From an uncultured Prevotellaceae bacterium (GTDB taxonomy: Bacteria; Bacteroidota; Bacteroidia; Bacteroidales; Bacteroidaceae): a DNA stretch of 42,954 nt. Each line of letters starts with the position of its first letter. Within the stretch, counting starts at the first letter, position 1. This document shows, piece after piece, positions 16,683 to 23,993 of the stretch. The stretch is taken from assembly GCA_900315455.1 (NCBI GenBank), contig OMZE01000034.1:21142-64095 (forward strand), read 5' to 3'. The translations under genes were made by a program, and so were the position numbers. The notes under the pieces are model-generated. The model did no database searches, had not been told where the DNA came from, and worked only from the letters and a program-made list of their open reading frames with translations.

Positions 16683-19600
16683 TTACTTGACCAAGACTTT
16701 CTTGCCATTGATGATGTAGATGCCTCGCTGGGCGCGGTCTACCTTCTGACCGTTGAGATTGTAGATATCGCCGGTCATCTCTTCGAGCATCTGTACAGCC
16801 TCGATGCCATCGACCACAGTGTCGTCGATGATGAAGGCCACGCTGGCTTCACTGTCGCCCACTTTCTTCATGTATGCACGGTAGGCGCGGATTTTGTTGC
16901 CACCGTTGGCTTTCACAAACTCCTCTACACCTGCTATCAGGTCGCCTTCTGCGATGGGCGACTTGCCTGCCTCGTAGGCGGTATAGGTGCCTACGAAACT
17001 GTATTCATTGTCGCTCACGGTCAGGTCGTTGGCTTCTACCACAGTCTTGTTCTTGAATGGCTCAAGGGTCTTGTCGCCATCCACGAAGACGGCATAGGGA
17101 GTGTTGGCCTCAAGGGCTTCCACAGACTGGAACTTCAGGTATACGGTGCCTTCTCTCACTTCCGAACCGGTGTACTTCAGCACTTTCTCTGCCTGCAACT
17201 CTTCCTTGGTAGTGGCGAAGGGCAGCACGATGGTGTTGAGCCCGTCGAGCAATACGCGGTCGGTACCGATTTCCTCGTATTCACCGGCAGCAGGGGCTTC
17301 AGTGTCGTAGTCGTTGACCGAAACACCGACTACCTCAGCAGTAGCGGCTTCGCCGAATCCACCCATGCTGTTGGCGGCACGCACGGCGAGCACGTCACCG
17401 GCCTCGGCATCGATGGCAAACGAGGTCTCGTTCTCTACCAGTCCGGCAAACACGCCATTCTTGAAGATAGCGTAGGCGATGGCGCCTTCCTGGGCTTTCC
17501 AAGTCAGTTCACCATTGGCATAACTGGCCTCGGGGGCTTCCACCTGAACGGTGAGTGATGCGGGATCCCATGCATTCTGGTTCTCCTTGAACATCTTGTC
17601 ATAGGTGTATGCTTCGGCCTGTGCGGCTGTGAGGATGGTCTCGAAAGCACCGCCATACGAGTTGATGATGTTGGAGGCAGGAGTGATGTTGTTGCCGGCC
17701 TCGTCCATGGTGCCGTATTCGCCGAAGACCTTCGGGTCGCGGTTGTTCATTCCTTTCTGGATCCAACGGCCGTCGATAAGGGTTTTAGCGGCATTGTTGT
17801 CGAGCGTGGTGTTCAGGTAAACCACGATGGGGAAGTTCTGCCAGGTGCGGCCGAAATTCCAGTCGCCCTTGCCGTTGGCAAGGTCCACCACCTTACAGTT
17901 GTCGAACACATAGCCGAAGTCGCTGGTGGTGGTAGCAGCAGTGATGGTACGTCCACCGGAGCCGTTCGGGTTGCGTGGCTCGAGCGAGAGGGTGGTGTTG
18001 ACGAAGCGCACGTCGCCACCGCCACAGAGGAAGTCGACAGTGCCGTGCACATCGCAGTCCTCCCAATACGACTGCTTGGTGTTCTGGCTGTAATAGGTGT
18101 CTTGGTAGGAGAGCATGGCAACGTTTTTCAGTATCACGCGGTCGCCCTTGTCTTGCAGACATACGGCACGTCCTCCCACCTGTCCTCCTGCTTGTGCGCC
18201 GTAGTAGTCGAGAGCGTTCTGCAGGGTGAGGTCTTGCATGTAGAGGTTTTGTCCGGAGTTGAGCAGCGTAGCGGTTGTTCCGATACCTTCCGTCGACTTG
18301 TCGGGGGCATTCTTGATGATGGTGCCTTCTCTCGACTGTCCGATAATGGAGATGTTGTGGCCGCTGATGGCGGTGAGCACGGTCTCTCCCAGGTCATAAG
18401 TACCGTCGGGCAGGAAGATGTAGGAGCGCTCAGCATCCTTGCTGCCATTGGTACCGTTCACAACATCAATGACATCGATGAGACTGCTGGCGTTGCCTGG
18501 CTTAACGAAGTACCAGTTTCCGGCGAGGTCGTAATTGGTTTCAGTGGTGTTCACGATGCGGATGTTGTGGATATAGACGGCGCCTCCAGCCTCGATGTCG
18601 ATGTAGAGTTTGCCTTCCTGGCCTTCGTAGTTGAAGGATTCAATCTGTCCGTCGGATTCACCTTTTCCGGCAATGCGTCCCACTTCTTCTCCGGCAGCGT
18701 TCTTGAACACGAGTTGTGCGTCACTGGCTGAATAGAGACAGTTGGTCACGGAAATGACGGCCTTTGGTCCAACGAGCAACTCGATGCGGTCGCCGTTCTT
18801 GAATGCCCATCCGTGCTGATTGTCGTGCCAGTATCCGCTTCCCACGGAGACGAATGCCTCATGGTCTTCGGGATAGAAGTATTTATCGGCAAGGTCGAAG
18901 TTGTATTTCTTGTATGTGCTCGGACCTTCTATCTCAGTGGCCACGGCATAGATGTTGAGGTCGCTGGTCACAATCTCGTCGGTGGTGTATTTCCTGGTTC
19001 CGGATTTCTTCACAAACCATCCACGCACCTTATAGCCTTCTTCGGCGATGGCAGTGGTGTAGTCAACGGCGAACTCACCGATGGGGGCGTCTTTCTCCAC
19101 AGCCTGAGTGCCCATCGTCGTACCGTCGGTGTTGATATAGGTCAGGGTGAAGTCGGGCTTTTGCACGAATTTGGCCACGTAGTTGATGGTGATACCGGCG
19201 AGCGACACGGGGATGGTGACAGCGCATTGTGTGGCATCACCGGCATAGGTAATCTCACCAACCTCGCCGCTGGCAGCGGTGACGTTGCTTACAGGATTGG
19301 AGGCAGAAATCATGTCTTCCTTCTTCGACAGTTCGATGGTGGCCACATACTGGTCGCCGTCGGCCTCGAAGATCTTGTCGGCCTCATAGTTCACGCCATT
19401 GGCTGTGAAGGAGGCGAGTATGGGCACCGAAACTTCCTCACCATTGAGCAAGCCCTCAATCACGATATCGGCAAAACCAATTTGCTTGCCGCTTTGCAGG
19501 TGGTAGAGGTTGACGAGCAGGGCCACGGGACCTTCGGCAGGCGTGCTGCCTGTGACCTCATAACTCAGGTCGCTGAATTTCTGGCCTTCTTCCGAAGCAA

Positions 19601-20894
19601 TGGCGGGGTTGGTGCCGTTGTTGCGGTTGGGCTTCACCTCAGTGGCCAAAGTCACCTTGGTGCCGTCGGGGTTCTCCCATGCAATGTCGAGCAGACCGTT
19701 GTCGGTGCCGAAACGGGTGGTCTTCAGCGATACTTTGGTCGGGGTGAATGTCAACCCGTATTTGGGCTGGATGATGAAGCGGATGGCATTTGTCTCATCG
19801 GGATTGTTGTTCTGGGAGTAGGGCTCGATGCGGGTCTGGTCGAAACCGGCACCATTGTTTACATCCTTGATGAACAACCCTTCACTCACGGTCACCTTGC
19901 TGCTGAGGAAATAGTTGCCGGCATCGCCAAACTCAGCCGTCTGGCCTTCGGTACCCAAATTGAAGGGGAAGGTGGCTGTGGCAGCAACGTCTTTGAGCGA
20001 AACGGGTGCCTTTGAGGGTTTCTGCACCACGCTAACCTTATATATATAGTTGTTGCCAGCGGTGGCGGTCACCTCTACGTAGCCCTGGCTCACCTCTGCC
20101 GAGGTGGCGGTATGTGCCACGGTGGTTTCGCTGCCGTTTTCTTCACCTCCTACAGCGAAATGGCAGTAATTGGGGAAACCCACCACGGTCACCACGTCTT
20201 CCTTGGAGATGACGGGCACTTGGAGGATGGTTCCGGGATTCATCTGCGCATTGTCGCGGTTCACGCAGTAGAGTTTTCCGCTGGTGGCATCCACATGCAT
20301 GAAGATGCCTGCCACATCTGATTCCACGTCGGCTTCCACGCCTTGGTAGTTGGTATTGGCCTGAATGCCTGCGGGGATATTGTTCTGGAAGTCCCAGTTG
20401 GCGGTCACGTCTGCGGCGAGTGCTTTCTCATTGTTAAGCACCACGCTCACACTGTAAATGTAGTTGTTGCCTTCGGTGGCAGTCACTTCCACAAAACCCT
20501 GACTCACCTCTGCGGCGGTGGCGGAATGTGCAACGGTGGTTTCGCTGCCGTTTTCTTCACCTCCTACAGCGAAGTGGCAGTAGTTGGGAAAACCTACCAC
20601 GGTCACTACGTCTTTCGTGTCGGTCACGGGCACTTTCAATATGGTGCCGGGGTTCATCTGCGCGTTGTCGCGGTTCACGCAGTAGAGTTTTCCGCTGGTG
20701 GCATCCACGTGCATGAAGATGCCAGCCACGTCGGCTTCTACGTCGGCTTCCACGCCTTGGTAGTTGGTATTGGCCTGAATGCCTGAGGGAATGTCGTTTT
20801 TGAAATCCCATTTGGCTGTGGTGGCTGCATTAGCCCACAAAGCCGTCAGTAGCATCAGGCATAGCATACCAATTCTTTGAATTTGTTTTTTCAT
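16683..20894 (-). CDS. Large secreted pectin methylesterase (CE8) with duplicated N-terminal module
   Basis: 1403 residues, far longer than a lone CE8 domain (about 300). A Sec signal (MKKQIQRIGMLCLMLLTALW, cleavage after ANA) is followed by two nearly identical modules, residues 29-152 and 167-290. Then come beta-sandwich segments (about 300-780), and the CE8 beta-helix at about 795-1100. CE8 motifs: GGRAVCL near 907, QDTYY at 931-935, VDFLCG with Asp954, and FGRTW with Arg1016 (the family usually has DFIFG and LGRPW). So the catalytic Asp pair and Arg are kept. A further Fn3-like part and the tail IYNLNGQKV...RGIYIINGKKVLVK follow, like a type IX secretion sorting domain. It would remove methyl esters from homogalacturonan so that lyases and GH28 can act. 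Confidence 0.92.
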   Translation of the reverse strand: MKKQIQRIGMLCLMLLTALWANAATTAKWDFKNDIPSGIQANTNYQGVEADVEADVAGIFMHVDATSGKLYCVNRDNAQMNPGTILKVPVTDTKDVVTVVGFPNYCHFAVGGEENGSETTVAHSATAAEVSQGFVEVTATEGNNYIYSVSVVLNNEKALAADVTANWDFQNNIPAGIQANTNYQGVEADVESDVAGIFMHVDATSGKLYCVNRDNAQMNPGTILQVPVISKEDVVTVVGFPNYCHFAVGGEENGSETTVAHTATSAEVSQGYVEVTATAGNNYIYKVSVVQKPSKAPVSLKDVAATATFPFNLGTEGQTAEFGDAGNYFLSSKVTVSEGLFIKDVNNGAGFDQTRIEPYSQNNNPDETNAIRFIIQPKYGLTFTPTKVSLKTTRFGTDNGLLDIAWENPDGTKVTLATEVKPNRNNGTNPAIASEEGQKFSDLSYEVTGSTPAEGPVALLVNLYHLQSGKQIGFADIVIEGLLNGEEVSVPILASFTANGVNYEADKIFEADGDQYVATIELSKKEDMISASNPVSNVTAASGEVGEITYAGDATQCAVTIPVSLAGITINYVAKFVQKPDFTLTYINTDGTTMGTQAVEKDAPIGEFAVDYTTAIAEEGYKVRGWFVKKSGTRKYTTDEIVTSDLNIYAVATEIEGPSTYKKYNFDLADKYFYPEDHEAFVSVGSGYWHDNQHGWAFKNGDRIELLVGPKAVISVTNCLYSASDAQLVFKNAAGEEVGRIAGKGESDGQIESFNYEGQEGKLYIDIEAGGAVYIHNIRIVNTTETNYDLAGNWYFVKPGNASSLIDVIDVVNGTNGSKDAERSYIFLPDGTYDLGETVLTAISGHNISIIGQSREGTIIKNAPDKSTEGIGTTATLLNSGQNLYMQDLTLQNALDYYGAQAGGQVGGRAVCLQDKGDRVILKNVAMLSYQDTYYSQNTKQSYWEDCDVHGTVDFLCGGGDVRFVNTTLSLEPRNPNGSGGRTITAATTTSDFGYVFDNCKVVDLANGKGDWNFGRTWQNFPIVVYLNTTLDNNAAKTLIDGRWIQKGMNNRDPKVFGEYGTMDEAGNNITPASNIINSYGGAFETILTAAQAEAYTYDKMFKENQNAWDPASLTVQVEAPEASYANGELTWKAQEGAIAYAIFKNGVFAGLVENETSFAIDAEAGDVLAVRAANSMGGFGEAATAEVVGVSVNDYDTEAPAAGEYEEIGTDRVLLDGLNTIVLPFATTKEELQAEKVLKYTGSEVREGTVYLKFQSVEALEANTPYAVFVDGDKTLEPFKNKTVVEANDLTVSDNEYSFVGTYTAYEAGKSPIAEGDLIAGVEEFVKANGGNKIRAYRAYMKKVGDSEASVAFIIDDTVVDGIEAVQMLEEMTGDIYNLNGQKVDRAQRGIYIINGKKVLVK
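20025..20396. repeat. Second copy of the 124-codon duplication in the methylesterase
   Basis: Encodes residues 167-290. It differs from residues 29-152 at 14 of 124 positions by my hand count (about 89% identity), with a 414-base period. The partner copy is 20439-20810. Confidence 0.9.
20439..20810. repeat. First copy of the 124-codon duplication in the methylesterase
   Basis: Encodes residues 29-152, starting WDFKNDIPSG and ending near YSVSVV. Both copies keep the segment MHVDATSGKLYCVNRDNAQ exactly. Confidence 0.9.
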
Positions 20895-20996
20895 AAGCCT
20901 TTGCTTTGATAGTTAGTAATTTGTTTTTAAATATTTATTGTATTAGGTTAAATAATTGCTTGAATAGAAGTGGTAGGTATACACTTTTCTATTCGA

Positions 20997-21027
20997 CAAA
21001 AATAAACAAAAACTCTGATACTTCCAA
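20997..21027 (-). promoter_or_regulatory. Promoter of the pectin methylesterase gene
   Basis: On the minus strand TTGG (21024-21027 as CCAA on plus), 19 bases, then TATTTTTG (20997-21004). The leader to the start codon at 20894 is about 95 bases. Confidence 0.65.
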
Positions 21028-21060
21028 TTTTTTTGCCGGAATTTTCAAAGGAAGGTGGGT

Positions 21061-21139
21061 CTAAGGCCTTTAGGGTTCTAAGGGCCTTAAGAGTCTTTAA
21101 GGTCTTTAAGATATTGAGACTCAATGGTCTTTAAGGTCT
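21061..21139. repeat. Degenerate 9-base tandem repeat, TTAAGGTCT type
   Basis: Variants of a 9-base unit (TTAAGGTCT, TAAGAGTCT, TTAAGATAT, TTAAGGTCT and related) run with about 9-base spacing. The array begins just past the hairpin at 21146-21178 in the direction of transcription. No coding region. Confidence 0.6.
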
Positions 21140-21145
21140 TTGACG

Positions 21146-21178
21146 AAGAATCCGCTCCCACCACGGGAGCGGATTCTT
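21146..21178 (-). terminator. Hairpin after the three-repeat secreted protein
   Basis: 14-base perfect arms (21146-21159 and 21165-21178) around a 5-base loop, 15 bases after the stop codon at 21194. Confidence 0.8.
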
Positions 21179-21193
21179 TATGAGAGTGGCGTG

Positions 21194-23716
21194 TTATTTC
21201 CTGATGGTTTTCTTTCCGTTCTTGATGACCACACCCTTGTAGTTGTTGCCCACACGCTGTCCGGCGATGTTGTAGGCTGGGGCGTTGATATCGTCGTCAA
21301 TGGTCAGATTCTCTACACCTTGGGTAGATGAAACCAGGATGGGATATACCTCGTAAACATCGTTGTAGATGATGAGTATGCCCTTCACGTCATAGTTGTT
21401 GTTGGCATAGTCGTCGGGCGACACTTGCTGTTCCATCAACTTCCACTTGTCGTAGATTTGGATGCTGTAGTTGTTGTCATCATAGGCATAAGTCTTGCCA
21501 TCTTCCACCTCCAGTTTCACGTTGTTGAGTTGTATCAGGTCGTTGAGGTAGGTGCTGCCGAAGGCTTGTGAGATGGTGATATGCCTGGGCTGTGCCTCAC
21601 TGCCTGCACTGAAGTTGATGTTGTCGGCATTGGTTTTGTCGGTCTTTGCCAGTTCGGGCAGATTCTTGTAGAAACTCAACTTTCCGGTGATGGTGCCGTT
21701 GAGCATCTGGTTGGTTTCAAATGCTATGCCTGTGTCGTAGAAGTCGATGGCACCGCTGGCATCACGCACGTACACGTCTCTGCCATTGGCATACAGCACC
21801 TGTGCGTTGCTCAGAGTTAATATGGCCTCGGTGTCAGCATTCAGTGCCTTGAAGGCAGCGATGTCGGCAGCCGTGGGCAGTCCTGGGGTGTCGCCGGCCG
21901 GCACGAGCGACTTGGTGATGTAGATTTCATATTTTCCACGGTATGGCACCAGAATACCTTCGGCATCATAGGTACCTGTCTCGATGAATTCGCCCATACC
22001 CACTTGGAAACGGTCGTAGAGTTGGATGCTGTCGTTGCCGATGTAGGCATAGATGTTGGTGTACTGGCCTTCCTCCTTGGCTACCACGCTCACACCCTTA
22101 ATCTTAATCAGGTCGCAGTAGTAGGTTTCCGACTTGGCCTCTGCGATGGTCACCACTCTGGCTACAGTAGAGCCTGCCGATGAAGAGTAGCCGCTGTTGT
22201 TGGTGTTGTCGGTCTTGACGAGTTCGGGAATATCGTTATATTTTGTCGACTTACCGATAATCTTGCCGTTCATCACCTGTCCTGTAGCGAATTCGACGCC
22301 GGTCTTGTAGAAGTCGATGGCACCCGAGCCGTCGCGTACATATACGTCGTTGGTTCCCACGAAGAGCACCTGTGCGTTGTTCAGTGTCAGAATGGCTTCA
22401 GTGCCGTCGGCCAGTGCCTTGAAGGCGGCGATGCTGGCTGCTGTGGGCAGATCAGGGGTACTTCCTCCAGTGGCGAGCGGCTTGATGTTGCAGATTTCAT
22501 ACTTGCCGTTATATGGCAGCAAGATGCCTTCTACGTCGTAGGTGTCGGTGGCGTTCCACTCACCCATGCCAACCTTGAACTTGTCGTAAACTTGAATACT
22601 GTCGTTGCCGATGTAGGCATATACATTGGTATAGTTGCCTTCCTGCTTCTCCACCAGTTGCACGCCTTGAATCTTCAGCAGGTCGCAGTAGTAAGCAGGC
22701 GACTTGGCCTGTGCGATGGTCACCGTCTTCGGTGTGACAGTGCCCGCTGTGGCAGTGTAGCCATTGCTGTTGGTGTGGTCGGTCTTTGCCAACTCTGGCG
22801 TGTCGAAATAGCGGGTTGACTTGCCGGTAACCTTTCCGTTGAGCACCTGTCCTGGCTCGAAGGTCAGATTAGTCCTGTAGAAGTCGATGGCAGCAGATGC
22901 GTCGCGTATGTAGACATCGTTGGTTCCCACGAAGAGCACCTGTGCGTTGTTGAGTGTCAGTGTGGCCTCAGTGCCGTCCTCCATGTTGTTGAAGGCAGCA
23001 ATGTCGGCAGCCACAGGGAAGTCGCCTGCCTCTTCCTTTACAAAGGTCTTCGACACCACCTGGCTCAGGTTGCCGCTCAGGTCTTCCTCCACGGCTTTTA
23101 CGGTAGTGGTGGCAGTGAGGGTGAAGGGCGCACTGTAAGTGATGGAAGTGCTGCTCGACCCCGGAGTGCTACCGTCGGTAGTGTAATACACGGCGAAGTC
23201 TTGGTTGGAAGGCGTGATGGTCACCGTGGTCTGGTCGGTGAACGGTGTGTTGCCGCTGATGGTGGGCACCGGACTTCCTGCGCCAACGGTGGCTTCCACG
23301 GCCTGTATTCTCCAGTGTCCGCTTCCTGTCGGACGGGTGAAGGTTACCGATGGGGCACTTCCTGTCCACACGCCGGTGGCTGGGTCGTAAGTACCGGTAT
23401 CCACCACATCGGCTGCATCAGGTCTGTAACTGTCGCCATCTGCGAAGGTTACCTTGATTTGAGTGAGGTCGCCCGATTTGGCAGCCACAATCATCTGTCC
23501 GTTGCCATACAGGCGTATACCCGCTCCGGTGTTGTAGTATTTCCCGTCGTTGGCTCCTCCCACGAAAGTCACGGTGAAGTCACCCCCGTCGAACGGGTCG
23601 GAATACTGCACGCCGTTTTCAAGGCCTAATTCGGCAAATGTGATGGTGCCGGCCCATGCCGGCCCCAGCATTGCAGTGAGCAATGCCAACATGAAAAAAC
23701 GTAGATTTTTTCTCAT
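21194..23716 (-). CDS. Secreted protein with CHB_HEX_C_1-type module and three tandem repeats
   Basis: 840 residues from Met at 23716 (MRKNLRFFMLALLTAMLGPA, cleavage after WAG). Residues about 24-145 form a beta-rich module. About 150-230 fit the chitobiase/beta-hexosaminidase C-terminal-like (CHB_HEX_C_1) domain: VYYTTDGSTPG is its hallmark. Three repeats of about 190-195 residues follow (about 235-430, 430-625, 625-800), each opening with a PTAADIAAFKAL-like stretch, then LTLNNAQVLFVGTNDVYVRD and IYAYIGNDSIQ-type blocks, as in OB-fold-like secreted modules. The tail AYNIAGQRVGNNYKGVVIKN resembles a type IX sorting domain. No catalytic residues were recognised; likely a pectin-binding or surface-scaffold protein. 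Between two pectinase genes with its own promoter. Confidence 0.8.
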   Translation of the reverse strand: MRKNLRFFMLALLTAMLGPAWAGTITFAELGLENGVQYSDPFDGGDFTVTFVGGANDGKYYNTGAGIRLYGNGQMIVAAKSGDLTQIKVTFADGDSYRPDAADVVDTGTYDPATGVWTGSAPSVTFTRPTGSGHWRIQAVEATVGAGSPVPTISGNTPFTDQTTVTITPSNQDFAVYYTTDGSTPGSSSTSITYSAPFTLTATTTVKAVEEDLSGNLSQVVSKTFVKEEAGDFPVAADIAAFNNMEDGTEATLTLNNAQVLFVGTNDVYIRDASAAIDFYRTNLTFEPGQVLNGKVTGKSTRYFDTPELAKTDHTNSNGYTATAGTVTPKTVTIAQAKSPAYYCDLLKIQGVQLVEKQEGNYTNVYAYIGNDSIQVYDKFKVGMGEWNATDTYDVEGILLPYNGKYEICNIKPLATGGSTPDLPTAASIAAFKALADGTEAILTLNNAQVLFVGTNDVYVRDGSGAIDFYKTGVEFATGQVMNGKIIGKSTKYNDIPELVKTDNTNNSGYSSSAGSTVARVVTIAEAKSETYYCDLIKIKGVSVVAKEEGQYTNIYAYIGNDSIQLYDRFQVGMGEFIETGTYDAEGILVPYRGKYEIYITKSLVPAGDTPGLPTAADIAAFKALNADTEAILTLSNAQVLYANGRDVYVRDASGAIDFYDTGIAFETNQMLNGTITGKLSFYKNLPELAKTDKTNADNINFSAGSEAQPRHITISQAFGSTYLNDLIQLNNVKLEVEDGKTYAYDDNNYSIQIYDKWKLMEQQVSPDDYANNNYDVKGILIIYNDVYEVYPILVSSTQGVENLTIDDDINAPAYNIAGQRVGNNYKGVVIKNGKKTIRK

Positions 23717-23808
23717 AATCATTAAGTTTAAGTTAAGGTTATTTGTATGAAATTCTCAATGCTTGTTGTTATCTAGCAGGATAAATGGTGCTGTCTTGAT
23801 TCTGATTG

Positions 23809-23839
23809 CAAACTTAATTATTTTTTTTGTAATGCACAA
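23809..23839 (-). promoter_or_regulatory. Promoter of the three-repeat secreted protein
   Basis: Minus-strand TTG (23837-23839 as CAA on plus), 20 bases, TAAGTTTG (23809-23816). Good fit; leader about 85 bases. Confidence 0.7.
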
Positions 23840-23877
23840 TAGATAGGGGAGAATTTATTTTGCTGGAAGGATGGGGG

Positions 23878-23927
23878 CTAGATACTCTAGATGCTCTAGA
23901 TATTCTAGATACTCTAGATATTCTAGA
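23878..23927. repeat. 9-base tandem repeat, CTAGATAYT type
   Basis: Five full units (23878-23886, 23887-23895, 23896-23904, 23905-23913, 23914-23922), alternately ending in ACT/GCT/ATT, and a partial sixth. Every unit starts with the palindrome CTAG, a tetranucleotide usually scarce in bacterial DNA. It lies just past the hairpin at 23945-23973 in the direction of transcription. Confidence 0.85.
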
Positions 23928-23944
23928 AAGATCCTTATATACCA

Positions 23945-23973
23945 ATGCCGCCGGGCTTTTGGCCTGGCGGCAT
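23945..23973 (-). terminator. Hairpin after the dockerin-bearing pectate lyase
   Basis: 8-base outer arms (23945-23952 and 23966-23973) plus a 3-base inner pair past one mismatch, about 20 bases after the stop codon. No clear T run follows. Confidence 0.65.
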
Positions 23974-23993
23974 GGTGTGGTGGGTGGGGTGCT

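Noticed and set aside
18813-20015. A 400-codon open frame on the plus strand
   Set aside because: It lies wholly antisense to the methylesterase gene and its translation shows no domain.
20025-20810. Direct repeats of about 370 bases considered as an insertion sequence or CRISPR array
   Set aside because: They lie in frame inside a single gene, have no terminal inverted repeats or spacers, and are explained by domain duplication.
23878-23927. 9-base tandem units considered as a CRISPR array
   Set aside because: The units are far too short and have no spacers.
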